Shown piece after piece: positions 9,111 through 17,329 of a stretch of 64,000 bases of DNA. Below the pieces are notes generated by a model, which was given only the letters and a program-made list of their open reading frames with translations, did not search any database and was not told where the DNA came from. Origin of the DNA: Streptomyces sp. NBC_00539. Lineage in GTDB: Bacteria; Actinomycetota; Actinomycetes; Streptomycetales; Streptomycetaceae. The stretch spans positions 3,600,501-3,664,500 of the forward strand of contig NZ_CP107811.1 of the NCBI RefSeq assembly GCF_036346105.1, in the 5' to 3' direction. Within the stretch, counting starts at the first letter, position 1. The number at the start of each line of letters is the position of its first letter. A program made the translations under genes and the position numbers.

Positions 9111-10547
9111 ATGGTGGCGGTACCGGCGGAGCAGGCAGTGGGAGCGGAACCGGCGACGGGAGCCGGACGGATACCGCGGGTCGCCGGATTCGCGCCGCGG
9201 GTCGTGGCGGGCTCGGCCAAGGAGACGGGCAGGGCATTGCGGGCACGCGTGCCGCGCTCGGCGCACGCCCGGTTCGAGGCCCCGGCCGGACGACCCGACG
9301 CCGTCCGCGCGGTCGAGCAGTCCAACGTCGGACGGGTCGCGGAACTCACGCCGATCCGCGTGGGCCGCATGGCCGCGAACCCCTTCGCCTTCCTTCGGGG
9401 CGCGGCCGGTCTGATGGCGCACGACCTGTCCGGCGGCCCGGTGACCGGCGTCGGCGCGCAGATCTGCGGTGACGCGCACGCGGCGAACTTCGGTCTTTAC
9501 GGGGACGCGCGGGGCCGGCTCGTCATCGACCTGAACGACTTCGACGAGACCGTCTTCGGTCCGTGGGAGTGGGACGTGAAGCGGCTGGCGACCTCGCTGG
9601 TGCTGGCCGGCCGGGTGGCGGGGGCGGACGAGGACACCTGCCGGGCGGCAGCCTTGGACGCGGTGGGCGCCTACCGGCGGACGATGCGGCTGCTGGCCAA
9701 GCTGCCGGCGCTCGACGCGTGGAACGCCATCGCGGACGAGGAACTGGTCTCGCACACCGATGCCCGGGACCTGCTGGGCACCCTGGAACGGGTCTCGGAG
9801 AAGGCCCGTAACAACACCTCGGCCCGGTTCGCCGCCAAGTCGACGGAGGCCTGCCCCGACGGGTTCCGGCGCTTCGTGGACGCCCTTCCGGTCCTGCGCC
9901 GGGTCGGCGACGAAGAGGCGGCCGCCGTGGCCGCCGCGCTGGGCCCGTACTTGAACACCCTGCAGGGCGACCGGCTGCCGCTGCTGGCCCGCTATGCCAT
10001 CCACGACGTGGCGTTCCGCGTGGTGGGTACCGGGAGCGTGGGCACCCGCTCGTACGTGGTGCTGCTGCTGGACCACCGGGGAGAGCCGCTCGTGCTCCAG
10101 GTGAAGGAGGCGCGGCCTTCCGTGCTGCTGCCGCACCTGCCCGCGCTGGGCTTCCACGCGCCGGAGGAGGAGCACGAGGGACGCCGCGTGGTGGCCGGAC
10201 AGCAGCGGATGCAGGTGGTCTCCGACATCCTGCTGGGCTGGACCACCGTGCAGGGGCGCCCGTACCAGGTCCGCCAGTTCCGCAACCGCAAGGGCAGTGT
10301 GGATCCGGCGGCGCTCGCCCCCGAGCAGATCGACGACTACGGACGGATGACGGGCGCCCTGCTGGCCCGGGCCCACGCGCACAGCGCCGATCCCAGGGTG
10401 CTGGCGGGCTACTGCGGTAAGAACGAGGAGCTGGACGAGGCGATGGCCGCCTTTGCCGTGACCTACGCGGACCGCAGTGAGGCCGACCACGCCTATCTGG
10501 TGGCGGCGGTCCGGTCGGGCCGGATCGCGGCCGAGTTCGGCGTCTGA
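9111..10547 (+). CDS. DUF2252 domain-containing protein
   Basis: 478-residue member of the DUF2252 family, uncharacterised but widespread in actinobacteria. Two motifs resemble a kinase-like (aminoglycoside-phosphotransferase-like) active site: CGDAHAANFG (Asp121, Asn126) and IDLNDFDE (Asp143/Asp145). If this analogy holds, the first would be the catalytic loop and the second the metal-binding motif; that is inference, since no enzymatic role is established. The ATG at 9111 follows a GGGTGGGGGGC stretch. An in-frame ATG at 9066 and one overlapping the preceding gene at 8979 are alternatives. Nothing in the neighbours clarifies its function. Confidence 0.85.
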   Translation: MVAVPAEQAVGAEPATGAGRIPRVAGFAPRVVAGSAKETGRALRARVPRSAHARFEAPAGRPDAVRAVEQSNVGRVAELTPIRVGRMAANPFAFLRGAAGLMAHDLSGGPVTGVGAQICGDAHAANFGLYGDARGRLVIDLNDFDETVFGPWEWDVKRLATSLVLAGRVAGADEDTCRAAALDAVGAYRRTMRLLAKLPALDAWNAIADEELVSHTDARDLLGTLERVSEKARNNTSARFAAKSTEACPDGFRRFVDALPVLRRVGDEEAAAVAAALGPYLNTLQGDRLPLLARYAIHDVAFRVVGTGSVGTRSYVVLLLDHRGEPLVLQVKEARPSVLLPHLPALGFHAPEEEHEGRRVVAGQQRMQVVSDILLGWTTVQGRPYQVRQFRNRKGSVDPAALAPEQIDDYGRMTGALLARAHAHSADPRVLAGYCGKNEELDEAMAAFAVTYADRSEADHAYLVAAVRSGRIAAEFGV

Positions 10548-10702
10548 GGGTACGGCCCGTCTCGTTCCGGGGCCCCTCGGGCGGCGCCGGCGGGCCGGAC
10601 AGGCTCGTCGGCGCCGCCGGCGGGTCGGGGCGGCCTTGGGTGTTTCTGGGGCTGCCTCGGGCGTGTCCGGGGCGCCTGAGGTGTTTCCGGGACGGCACCG
10701 GA

Positions 10703-10718
10703 TGTTTCACGTGAAACC
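10703..10718. promoter_or_regulatory. parS site 1 (ParB binding)
   Basis: TGTTTCACGTGAAACC contains the complete 14-bp palindrome GTTTCACGTGAAAC (10704-10717), the streptomycete parS core bound by ParB. Only the outermost base departs from the 16-bp symmetric form. It is intergenic, between the DUF2252 gene and the J-domain-like gene. Confidence 0.92.
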
Positions 10719-10724
10719 GGTGGA

Positions 10725-10740
10725 TGTTTCACGTGAAACA
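10725..10740. promoter_or_regulatory. parS site 2 (ParB binding)
   Basis: TGTTTCACGTGAAACA is a perfect 16-bp parS palindrome. It lies with its centre 22 bp from that of site 1, about two helical turns, so two ParB dimers would load on the same DNA face. It ends 28 bp before the putative -10 element of the next gene. Confidence 0.94.
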
Positions 10741-10768
10741 CGCAACGTCCACCGGGGCGGACGGGCCT

Positions 10769-10774
10769 TAGGCT
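10769..10774 (+). promoter_or_regulatory. -10 element of a probable leaderless transcript
   Basis: TAGGCT lies 6 nt before the GTG at 10781, and no ribosome-binding site is visible in between. That is the spacing expected if transcription begins at the start codon. No clear -35 box was found. Confidence 0.45.
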
Positions 10775-10780
10775 GGCCGG

Positions 10781-11614
10781 GTGAGCGAGCACACGGAGCA
10801 GACAGTCCCCCAAGAGTCCGCCGACTCCGGCGACGAGCGGCCCGAGGCCCGGCTTGACCGGGCGGTGCGTGCCGCGGAGCAGGCGCTGATCGAGTTCGAG
10901 ATCGCGGTGGAGACCTTCCGGGTCGAGGTGGAGAACTTCTCCCGGCTGCACCACCAGAAGCTCGGCCCCATGTACTCGCGGCTCGATGAGCTGGACGCGC
11001 TGATCGCCGAGGCGAAGGCGGCGCGGACCGGCGATCCCGATGATCTTCGGCGAGCCCGTGATGCGCGGTCACTGGTGATGCCGATGCCCGGGGTCGACGA
11101 GTTGTTCCACGACTGGATGGGCTCTGACGGGATCTCCGACGACGCCTCCGCGATGCTCACCGACCGTACGGTGCGGCCGCCGGAGCGAGTGCGTCCGACG
11201 GAGGAGGTACGTCGGCTGTACCGCGAGCTGGTCCGCAAGGCGCATCCCGATCTCGCCCAGGACGAAGCCGAGCGGGAACGGCGGGATGCGTTCATCTCCC
11301 GGGTCAACGCGGCGTACGCGCGGGGTGAGGAAACCCTGCTGCGCGAGCTGGCGGAGGAATGGGCGGCCGGCCCGGCGCCGGAGACGGCACGGCCGAGCGA
11401 GAGCGAGGAGCTCTACGCGCGGCTGGAGTGGCTGGCGCGGCGCAAGGAGCTCCTGGCGGCGGTGGCGCGGGAGCTGGAGGAGAGCGCCATCGGATCGATG
11501 CTGCGGATGGCTCCGGACGACCCGGACCGCCTGCTGGAGGAGATCGCGGAGCAGCTGCTGGCCCAGGTCTCCGAGCGTGAGACCGAACTGGCGGGGCTGA
11601 CCGAGGGGCAGTAG
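10781..11614 (+). CDS. J-domain-like protein with coiled coils
   Basis: 277 residues. Residues 20-95 and 190-270 are strongly helical and charged, and probably coiled coil. Between them is a short segment with the J-domain signature: LYRELVRKAHPDLAQ, with the HPD tripeptide at 155-157, followed by helix RRDAFISRVNAAYARGEE. HPD stimulates DnaK ATPase in DnaJ proteins, so a co-chaperone role is plausible. However, Gly/Phe and zinc-finger domains are missing, so it is not a canonical DnaJ. The GTG start has no ribosome-binding site but has a -10-like TAGGCT just upstream. Two parS sites lie immediately before it. Confidence 0.85.
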   Translation: MSEHTEQTVPQESADSGDERPEARLDRAVRAAEQALIEFEIAVETFRVEVENFSRLHHQKLGPMYSRLDELDALIAEAKAARTGDPDDLRRARDARSLVMPMPGVDELFHDWMGSDGISDDASAMLTDRTVRPPERVRPTEEVRRLYRELVRKAHPDLAQDEAERERRDAFISRVNAAYARGEETLLRELAEEWAAGPAPETARPSESEELYARLEWLARRKELLAAVARELEESAIGSMLRMAPDDPDRLLEEIAEQLLAQVSERETELAGLTEGQ

Positions 11615-11753
11615 AGCCACGACGGCTCGGGCGGGTGGTGCGTGCCTGCGGGTGGCGCTCGCGGCCCGCAGGCGGTCCCCGGCCGCCTCGGGCTCCGGGG
11701 TACCCCGGCCGGTATAGGTTGGGATCCGGATCTGTGACGAGAGAAGGCGACGT

Positions 11754-12098
11754 ATGAACTTCGGACCGCTTCCCTCGGTGGGCGCCGCCGAGGTGCCCTC
11801 CGAAGGCTTTGTCCTGGACGTCCGTGAGGACGACGAATGGGCGGCCGGGCATGTCGAGGGCGCGCTGCACATCCCCATGAGTGACTTCGTGGCCCGCTTC
11901 GGCGAGCTCACCGAGGCCATCGAGGACGGTGGCCGGGTGCACGTGATGTGCCGGGTGGGCGGGCGTTCCGCGCAGGTCACCCAGTACCTCGTCCGTCAGG
12001 GCATCGATGCCGTGAACGTCGACGGTGGCATGCAGGCCTGGGACGGCGCCCGCCGCCCAATGATCAGCGAGAGCGGCAACCCGCCCTTCGTGCTCTGA
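11754..12098 (+). CDS. Rhodanese-like domain protein
   Basis: Single-domain rhodanese of 114 residues. The N-terminal LDVREDDEWAAGHVEGALHIP motif and the active-site loop CRVGGR with Cys66 are present. The six-residue loop fits sulfurtransferase-type rhodaneses that carry persulfide on Cys. An AGAAGG ribosome-binding site precedes the ATG. It is a single-gene unit, converging on the acyl-CoA dehydrogenase gene with only 22 bp between the stops. Confidence 0.9.
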   Translation: MNFGPLPSVGAAEVPSEGFVLDVREDDEWAAGHVEGALHIPMSDFVARFGELTEAIEDGGRVHVMCRVGGRSAQVTQYLVRQGIDAVNVDGGMQAWDGARRPMISESGNPPFVL

Positions 12099-12103
12099 GC
12101 CGG

Positions 12104-12122
12104 GACCGGTAACGCGCCGGTC
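12104..12122. terminator. Small convergent hairpin
   Basis: GACCGG (12104-12109) pairs with CCGGTC (12117-12122) around a 7-nt loop, located between the convergent rhodanese and acyl-CoA dehydrogenase stop codons. It is short and lacks a T tract, so it is only a weak candidate terminator. Confidence 0.35.
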
Positions 12123-13263
12123 AGGCGAGGGGGTGGGCGGCCAGGAGGTCGCCCAGGGCCTCCTCGTGTGCGGCGGCCGGTCCGAGCTGGAGTTCCAGCT
12201 GCTTGGCCCAGGCGTGGTAGCGGTGCAACGGGTAGTCGGTGTCGGCGCCGAACCCGCCGTGGAGGTGCTGGGCGGTCTGTACGACCCGGCGTACGCCCTC
12301 GGAGGCCCAGATCTTGGCCACCGCGACATCGCCGGCGATCGGCAGCGGGCCCCCCGCGCCCGCTGCCGCGCTCTCCAGCCTCCAGGCCGCCTGCCAGAGG
12401 GTGACCTCCATGGCCCGCAGGTCGATGTAGCGGTCCGCCGCCTGTACGGCAACGGCCTGGAACGTGGCGACGGGGAAGCCGAACTGCTCACGCTTCCCCG
12501 TGTACTGGCCGGTCATGGCGAGTACGGCTTCGCCGAGACCGAGCGCGAGGGCGCAGGTGCCGGTCGCCAGCAGCCGGTGGAGCAGGTCCCAGGCCGCCGG
12601 GTCGCCGATGAGGTGGGTGCGGGGCACCCGCACCCCGTCCAGGGTGAGGTGGGCGAGCCGCTCGCCGCTGGTGGAGTACTGGTCCGCGAGGGTCAGCCCC
12701 TCGGCGCCACGGGGAACCAGCGCGAGGACCGCCGCCCCCTCCCCGGTGTGGGCGGGTACGGCGATCCAGTCGGCGCTCTGCGCCCAGGGGACGGAGGTCT
12801 GGACCCCGTCCAGGACCCACAGCGAACCGTCGGACCGGGCGTCCACGCCGAGTTCGGCCGGGTCGTGGCCGGTGCGGCCGTGTGCCGCGGCGGTGAGGAC
12901 GAGGGTTCCGCGGCCTGCTCCGGGCAGCAGGGCGGCGGACAGTTCCCGGCCCCCGTATGCCTGGACCGCCATGGCGGTGGCGCAGTGCTCCAGCAGCGGT
13001 ACCCGGGCCAGTACCTTCGCCGCCTCGCGCAGCACCAGGCAGAGCGCGATGGCGTCGAGCCCGGCCCCGCCGTGTTCCTCGGCCAGGACCAGGCCCAGCA
13101 GGTCGGATCCGGCGAGACGGGCCCACAGCGGCCGGTCGAAGTCGTCGGCCACCGCTCCCGGGGTGAGCGCGGGGCTCGGGACACCGTCCGGCGAGACACC
13201 CGCGAACACGGCCTTGGCCGCCTCGACGGCGGCCTGCTGCTCCTCGGTGAAGGTGAAGTCCAC
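12121..13263 (-). CDS. Acyl-CoA dehydrogenase family protein
   Basis: 380-residue FAD-dependent acyl-CoA dehydrogenase-like protein. It starts MDFTFTEEQQAAVEAAK, the usual N-terminal helix of the family. It continues with LGLVLAEEHGGAGLD (N-terminal domain) and a C-terminal helical domain ending in the conserved LHGGFGADTDYPLHRYHAWAKQ. The GTG at 13263 has a good GGGAGGA ribosome-binding site 7 nt upstream; the longer in-frame start at 13332 does not. It is downstream of paaE on the same strand after a 118-bp gap that contains a separate candidate operator, so it may be transcribed on its own. The substrate cannot be read from the sequence. Confidence 0.9.
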   Translation of the reverse strand: MDFTFTEEQQAAVEAAKAVFAGVSPDGVPSPALTPGAVADDFDRPLWARLAGSDLLGLVLAEEHGGAGLDAIALCLVLREAAKVLARVPLLEHCATAMAVQAYGGRELSAALLPGAGRGTLVLTAAAHGRTGHDPAELGVDARSDGSLWVLDGVQTSVPWAQSADWIAVPAHTGEGAAVLALVPRGAEGLTLADQYSTSGERLAHLTLDGVRVPRTHLIGDPAAWDLLHRLLATGTCALALGLGEAVLAMTGQYTGKREQFGFPVATFQAVAVQAADRYIDLRAMEVTLWQAAWRLESAAAGAGGPLPIAGDVAVAKIWASEGVRRVVQTAQHLHGGFGADTDYPLHRYHAWAKQLELQLGPAAAHEEALGDLLAAHPLA

Positions 13264-13318
13264 TGCCAGTCCTCCCGGGTGCCCACCGGAGCGTGCCGGT
13301 TCGCGTCCTGCGCCGATC

Positions 13319-13331
13319 TGACGGAGCGTCA
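13319..13331. promoter_or_regulatory. Candidate operator upstream of the acyl-CoA dehydrogenase gene
   Basis: TGACGGAGCGTCA is a perfect inverted repeat (TGACG, 3 nt, CGTCA). On the minus strand it overlaps a TTGACG sequence that could be a -35 box. It lies 56 bp before the GTG of the acyl-CoA dehydrogenase gene. Palindromes of this size are typical of TetR-type regulators of acyl-CoA metabolism; the regulator is not identified. Confidence 0.4.
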
Positions 13332-13381
13332 AGATAGAGCAGTGCCGGTGAAAAGCACAGCCTCCGAGGGGGACCGAGCGG

Positions 13382-14527
13382 TCAGCGGTCGAAGTCGATC
13401 TCCACGTCCTCCGTCACCGCGTGGGACTGGCAGGCCAGCACGAACCCGGCCTCCGTCTCCTCCTCCTCCAGCGCGAAGTTGCGGTCCATCCGCACCTCAC
13501 CCGACACGAGGAACGCCCGGCAGGTCCCGCAGACCCCGCCCTTGCAGGCGTACGGGGCGTCCGCGCGGTTGCGCAGCACGGCATCCAGCAGCGACTCCCC
13601 GTCCTGGACCGGCCAGGTGCCCGACCGGCCGTCGAGACGGGCGGTGACCCGGCCCCGTGCGGCGGCGGCCGAGGGGGCGCGCACGACGGCCTGCGGCGCG
13701 GTGTCCTCGACGTGGAAGACCTCCTCGTGGACCCTGCCCCGTACGACGCCCAGGGCCTTCAACGCCCGCTCCGCACCCTGCACCAGGCCGTAGGGGCCGC
13801 ACAGGAACCACCCCGTCACCTCCGCGACGGGCAGCAGCGCCGGCAGCAGGGTGTTCAGCCGCTGCTCGTCCAGTCGGCCGGACGGCAGCCCGGCCTCCTG
13901 CTCCTCCCGGGACAGCACGGTCACGAGCTGGAACCGGTCGGGGTAGCGGTCCTTGAGGTCGGCCACCTCCTCCAGGAACATCGTCGAGGCCGCCGTGCGG
14001 TCAGCGCGCACCAGGCAGAAGCGGGCATCGGGCCGGGCAGCCAGCAGGGAGGCGGCGATCGACAGCACCGGGGTGATCCCGCTGCCGCCCACGATCGCCG
14101 CGTAGTGCGCGGCGGCCGGCGCCGCGGCCGGGTCCAGGACGAACCGTCCGGCCGGGACCATCACGTCGAGGACGTCCCCGGCGGCGATCTCCTTGTGCGC
14201 GAACGTGGAGAACTCGCCGCCCTCCACCAGCCGCACGCCGACCCGCAGCGACGAGGGGCCCGCCTCGCCCGGGGCGGGGGAGCAGATCGAGTAGGTACGG
14301 CGGACCTCGGAGCCCTCGGGGGTGCTGCGGCGCAGCGTCAGGTGCTGGCCCGGCGCGTGCCGGTACTCGGCCCGCAGCTCCTCGGGCACCCGCAGGGTCA
14401 GGGCCACCGAGTCGTCGGTGAGCCGGTCGACCGCCGCCACCGTGAGGGCGTGGAAAGCGCCGTGGCGCGCGGGACGCGGCGCCCCCGCAGGGGACGACTG
14501 CGCGGTCGACGGCGGCGGCACGGCCAT
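13382..14527 (-). CDS. paaE: Phenylacetyl-CoA 1,2-epoxidase reductase subunit PaaE
   Basis: NAD(P)H-dependent reductase that passes electrons to the PaaABC di-iron oxygenase. It is 381 residues long. The N-terminal ferredoxin-reductase domain has the FAD motif RTYS (77-80) and the NAD-binding GGSGITP segment (148-153). The C-terminal plant-type [2Fe-2S] domain has ligands Cys328, Cys333, Cys336 and Cys366. It is the last gene of paaABCDE and abuts the paaD stop codon without spacing. Confidence 0.95.
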   Translation of the reverse strand: MAVPPPSTAQSSPAGAPRPARHGAFHALTVAAVDRLTDDSVALTLRVPEELRAEYRHAPGQHLTLRRSTPEGSEVRRTYSICSPAPGEAGPSSLRVGVRLVEGGEFSTFAHKEIAAGDVLDVMVPAGRFVLDPAAAPAAAHYAAIVGGSGITPVLSIAASLLAARPDARFCLVRADRTAASTMFLEEVADLKDRYPDRFQLVTVLSREEQEAGLPSGRLDEQRLNTLLPALLPVAEVTGWFLCGPYGLVQGAERALKALGVVRGRVHEEVFHVEDTAPQAVVRAPSAAAARGRVTARLDGRSGTWPVQDGESLLDAVLRNRADAPYACKGGVCGTCRAFLVSGEVRMDRNFALEEEETEAGFVLACQSHAVTEDVEIDFDR

Positions 14528-15055
14528 TTACAGCTCCTTGAAGTGGTCGAACGGTTCGCGGCAGGCGACGCAGCGGCGCAGCGCCTTGCACGCGGTGGAG
14601 GAGAACCGGCTGAGCAGTTCGGTGTCGGTCGATCCGCAGTGCGGGCAGCGGACCGACAGCGTCAGCGGGACCGGGCCGCCCGCGGCGTGCGGGCGGGGCG
14701 GGGCTATGCCGAACTCCGCGAGCTTGCGCCGGCCCTCGGCGCTGATGTCGTCGGTCGACCAGGCCGGGGCCAGCACCGTGGTCACCCGCACGTCGGGGAT
14801 GCCGTGCCCGGTCAGGGCCTGGCGGATGTCGGCGGACATGGCCTCGATCGCCGGGCAACCGGTGTAGGTGGGGGTGAGGAGGACCTCCGCGTGGCCGTCG
14901 TCATGCATCCGGACCCCGCGCATGACGCCGAGTTCGGCCAGGGTGAGGACGGGCAGCTCAGGGTCGGGGACGGAGCCGGCCAGCTCGGCCAGCTCCGCCT
15001 CCAGGCGGGTCGTTCCGGCGGTCGTTCCCGTACCGGGTTCCGCGTCCGTCACCAT
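14528..15055 (-). CDS. paaD: Phenylacetate catabolism protein PaaD (SUF/MIP18-like)
   Basis: 175 residues; needed for maturation of the Paa oxygenase, probably through iron-sulfur assembly. The first half is a MIP18/DUF59-type domain (VPDPELPVLTLAELGVMRGV, with TPTYTGCPAIEAM). The C terminus holds a zinc-ribbon-like CPHCGS...CVAC arrangement before the conserved FDHFKEL ending. The ATG at 15055 gives MVTDAEP and overlaps paaC by 7 bp, which explains the lack of an independent leader. A longer in-frame reading upstream is out of frame with paaC and is ignored. Confidence 0.94.
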   Translation of the reverse strand: MVTDAEPGTGTTAGTTRLEAELAELAGSVPDPELPVLTLAELGVMRGVRMHDDGHAEVLLTPTYTGCPAIEAMSADIRQALTGHGIPDVRVTTVLAPAWSTDDISAEGRRKLAEFGIAPPRPHAAGGPVPLTLSVRCPHCGSTDTELLSRFSSTACKALRRCVACREPFDHFKEL

Positions 15056-15822
15056 GACGCCCCCGGATGGCTGCGGTGCAGGTGCTGCATCTCCGCCAGC
15101 ATCCGGCCGAACGGCTCGGTGTGCAGTCCCTGCCGGCCGGCGCCCGCGGCCCAGGCTCCCGTCCGCGGGCCTTCGGGCAGGGTGAGCCCGGCGCGCTCCA
15201 GGACCGCTCCGAGCGCGGCCAGCCAGCGCTCTTCCAGGGCGGCCCAGTCGACGCCTTCGAGTCCGTCCACCGGCTGGAACATCTCGCCGGTGTACTTCCA
15301 CAGGGCGTCCAGCGCGGCCCGCATGCGGGCCCGGCTCTCCTGCGTGCCGTCGCCGAGCCGCAGCGTCCACTGCTCGGCGTGGTCGTGGTGGTACGCGGTC
15401 TCCTTGACGGCCTTGGCGGCCAGGGGCGCGAACGGGCCCTCGCCCGCAGCCAGTTCCCTGTACAGCTCGTGCTGGTAGAGCGAGAAGTAGAGCTGCCGGG
15501 CGATGGTGTGGGCGAAATCGCCGTTGGGCCGCTCGACCAGCTGGACGTTGCGGAAGGAGCGCTCCTCGCGCAGGAACGCCAGCTCGTCCTCGTCGCCCGC
15601 CATGGACAGCAGCAGGCGGGCCTGGCCGAGCAGGTCGAGGGCGATGTTGGCGAGGGCCACCTCTTCCTCCAGGACGGGTGCGTGGCCCGCCCATTCGCCG
15701 AGGCGGTGGGAGAGGATCAGCGCGTCGTCCCCGAGGGCGAGGGCGGCCGCCCGCACGGTGTCCGTGCCGGTTGCGGCGGCTTCGGCCGCGGCGGTCACAT
15801 CGCTGGTCGCGTTGCCGGTCAC
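15049..15822 (-). CDS. paaC: Phenylacetyl-CoA epoxidase structural subunit PaaC
   Basis: 257-residue ferritin-like helical subunit that pairs with PaaA but does not hold the active di-iron centre. Recognisable family segments are ALILSHRLGEWAGHAP, ALDLLGQARLLL and KAVKETAYHHDHAEQWTLRLGDGT. Overlaps paaB (ATGA) and paaD by a few bases, so the operon is tightly coupled. Confidence 0.95.
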   Translation of the reverse strand: MTGNATSDVTAAAEAAATGTDTVRAAALALGDDALILSHRLGEWAGHAPVLEEEVALANIALDLLGQARLLLSMAGDEDELAFLREERSFRNVQLVERPNGDFAHTIARQLYFSLYQHELYRELAAGEGPFAPLAAKAVKETAYHHDHAEQWTLRLGDGTQESRARMRAALDALWKYTGEMFQPVDGLEGVDWAALEERWLAALGAVLERAGLTLPEGPRTGAWAAGAGRQGLHTEPFGRMLAEMQHLHRSHPGASW

Positions 15823-16103
15823 AGGTGGCGCACCCCCTCGGGGATCTCGTAGAAGGTGGGGTGGCGGTAGGGCTTGTCGGCGGACGGGGCGAAGAACGGG
15901 TCCCGCTCGTCCGGCGAGGAGGCGGTGATCTCGGTGGAGGGCACCACCCAGATCGACACGCCTTCGCTGCGCCGCGTGTAGAGGTCACGGGCGTTGCGCA
16001 GGGCCATTTCCGCGTCCGGGGCGTGCAGGCTTCCCGCGTGCGTGTGCGAGAGGCCGCGCCGCGAGCGGACGAACACCTCCCACAGCGGCCAGTTCTGCGT
16101 CAT
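15819..16103 (-). CDS. paaB: Phenylacetyl-CoA epoxidase subunit PaaB
   Basis: 94-residue small subunit that bridges PaaAC heterodimers. The family hallmark is [22 protein letters not shown] near the N terminus, followed by [21 protein letters not shown]. The ATG at 16103 overlaps the paaA stop by 4 bp and its own stop overlaps the paaC start by 4 bp. Confidence 0.95.
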   Translation of the reverse strand: MTQNWPLWEVFVRSRRGLSHTHAGSLHAPDAEMALRNARDLYTRRSEGVSIWVVPSTEITASSPDERDPFFAPSADKPYRHPTFYEIPEGVRHL

Positions 16104-17194
16104 GCCTGTGTCTCCTCGTGGTTCGTCGCCGTGTGACCGGCGTGCTCTGCGGTGGTGCCGTCCGCCGGGCGGGCGGCCTGCCGCGCGTGCTTCGCCGCGT
16201 ACGCCGCGGCGGCTTCCCGTACCCAGGCGCCTTCCTCGTGGGCCGTGCGCCGCTGGCTGAGGCGCTGTTCGTTGCACGGGCCGTTTCCCTTGAGCACGTC
16301 CCAGAACTCGGCCCAGTCGATCGCGCCGAAGTCGTAGTGCCCGCGCTCCTCGTTCCACTTGAGGTCCGGGTCGGGCAGGGTCAGCCCCAGCGACTCGGCC
16401 TGCGGCACGGCGATGTCCACGAAGCGCTGACGCAGCTCGTCGTTCGAGTGGCGCTTGATCCGCCAGGCCATCGACTGGGCCGAGTGCGCCGACTCCCCGT
16501 CCGGCGGCCCGAACATCATCAGCGAGGGCCACCACCACCGGTCCACGGCGTCCTGCGCCATGGCGTGCTGGGCCTCGGTGCCCTTCGACAGGGCCAGGAG
16601 CAGCTCGTACCCCTGGCGCTGGTGGAAGGACTCCTCCTTGCAGATGCGGACCATGGCGCGCGCGTACGGACCGTAGGAGCAGCGGCAGATCGGCACCTGG
16701 TTGGTGATGGCCGCCCCGTCGACGAGCCAGCCGATCGCACCGACATCGGCCCAGGTCAGGGTGGGGTAGTTGAAGATCGAGGAGTACTTCTGCTTCCCCG
16801 AGTGGAGCTTGTCGAGCAGCTCGTCGCGGCTGGTGCCGAGGGTCTCGGCGGCGCTGTACAGGTAGAGGCCGTGTCCTGCCTCGTCCTGGACCTTGGCCAT
16901 CAGGATCGCCTTGCGGCGCAGCGAGGGCGCGCGGGTGATCCAGTTGGCCTCGGGCTGCATGCCGATGATCTCGGAGTGGGCGTGCTGGGCCATCTGGCGG
17001 ACCAGGGAGGCGCGGTATTCGTCGGGCATCCAGTCACGCGGCTCGACGCGCTCGTCCGCCGCCACGGCGGCGTCGAACGCGGCCGCGAGCTGCGCACCGA
17101 GATCGCCGCCCTCGCCCGGGGCACCGTGCCCCGGCTGCGCGGGACCCGTTCCCAGGCCTGTTTCCTGCCCAGATTCCGGGGTCACTGTGACCAT
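16100..17194 (-). CDS. paaA: Phenylacetyl-CoA 1,2-epoxidase catalytic subunit PaaA
   Basis: Catalytic subunit of the multicomponent oxygenase that epoxidises the aromatic ring of phenylacetyl-CoA. It is 364 residues long. The di-iron ligand motifs are visible as DEAGH and EESFHQ within helical repeats, together with the conserved [20 protein letters not shown] segment. The N-terminal 30 residues are a low-complexity Gly/Pro extension. An AGGGGG ribosome-binding site precedes the ATG. It is the first gene of paaABCDE; an 18-bp TetR-type operator lies 35 bp upstream (17229-17246). Confidence 0.96.
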   Translation of the reverse strand: MVTVTPESGQETGLGTGPAQPGHGAPGEGGDLGAQLAAAFDAAVAADERVEPRDWMPDEYRASLVRQMAQHAHSEIIGMQPEANWITRAPSLRRKAILMAKVQDEAGHGLYLYSAAETLGTSRDELLDKLHSGKQKYSSIFNYPTLTWADVGAIGWLVDGAAITNQVPICRCSYGPYARAMVRICKEESFHQRQGYELLLALSKGTEAQHAMAQDAVDRWWWPSLMMFGPPDGESAHSAQSMAWRIKRHSNDELRQRFVDIAVPQAESLGLTLPDPDLKWNEERGHYDFGAIDWAEFWDVLKGNGPCNEQRLSQRRTAHEEGAWVREAAAAYAAKHARQAARPADGTTAEHAGHTATNHEETQA

Positions 17195-17228
17195 CCCGGC
17201 CCCCTGTCAGAGTCTGCGTTCCGCCCGA

Positions 17229-17246
17229 CCGACCGATCGTTCGGTT
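17229..17246. promoter_or_regulatory. PaaR-type operator, copy 1 (paaA promoter)
   Basis: CCGACCGATCGTTCGGTT is the exact reverse complement of the sequence at 21823-21840, and matches 25900-25917 at 16 of 18 positions in inverted orientation. The core ACCGAnCGnTCGGT symmetry is that of TetR-family operators. It lies between paaA and the divergent DUF5819 gene. Confidence 0.75.
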
Positions 17247-17329
17247 CATCCTCTTCAATGGTGGGTCGACGGCCCGTAGGGTGTCAACCTCTGTGGGCAA
17301 CCCTGTGGACGCCGGACGATCGGGACGCG

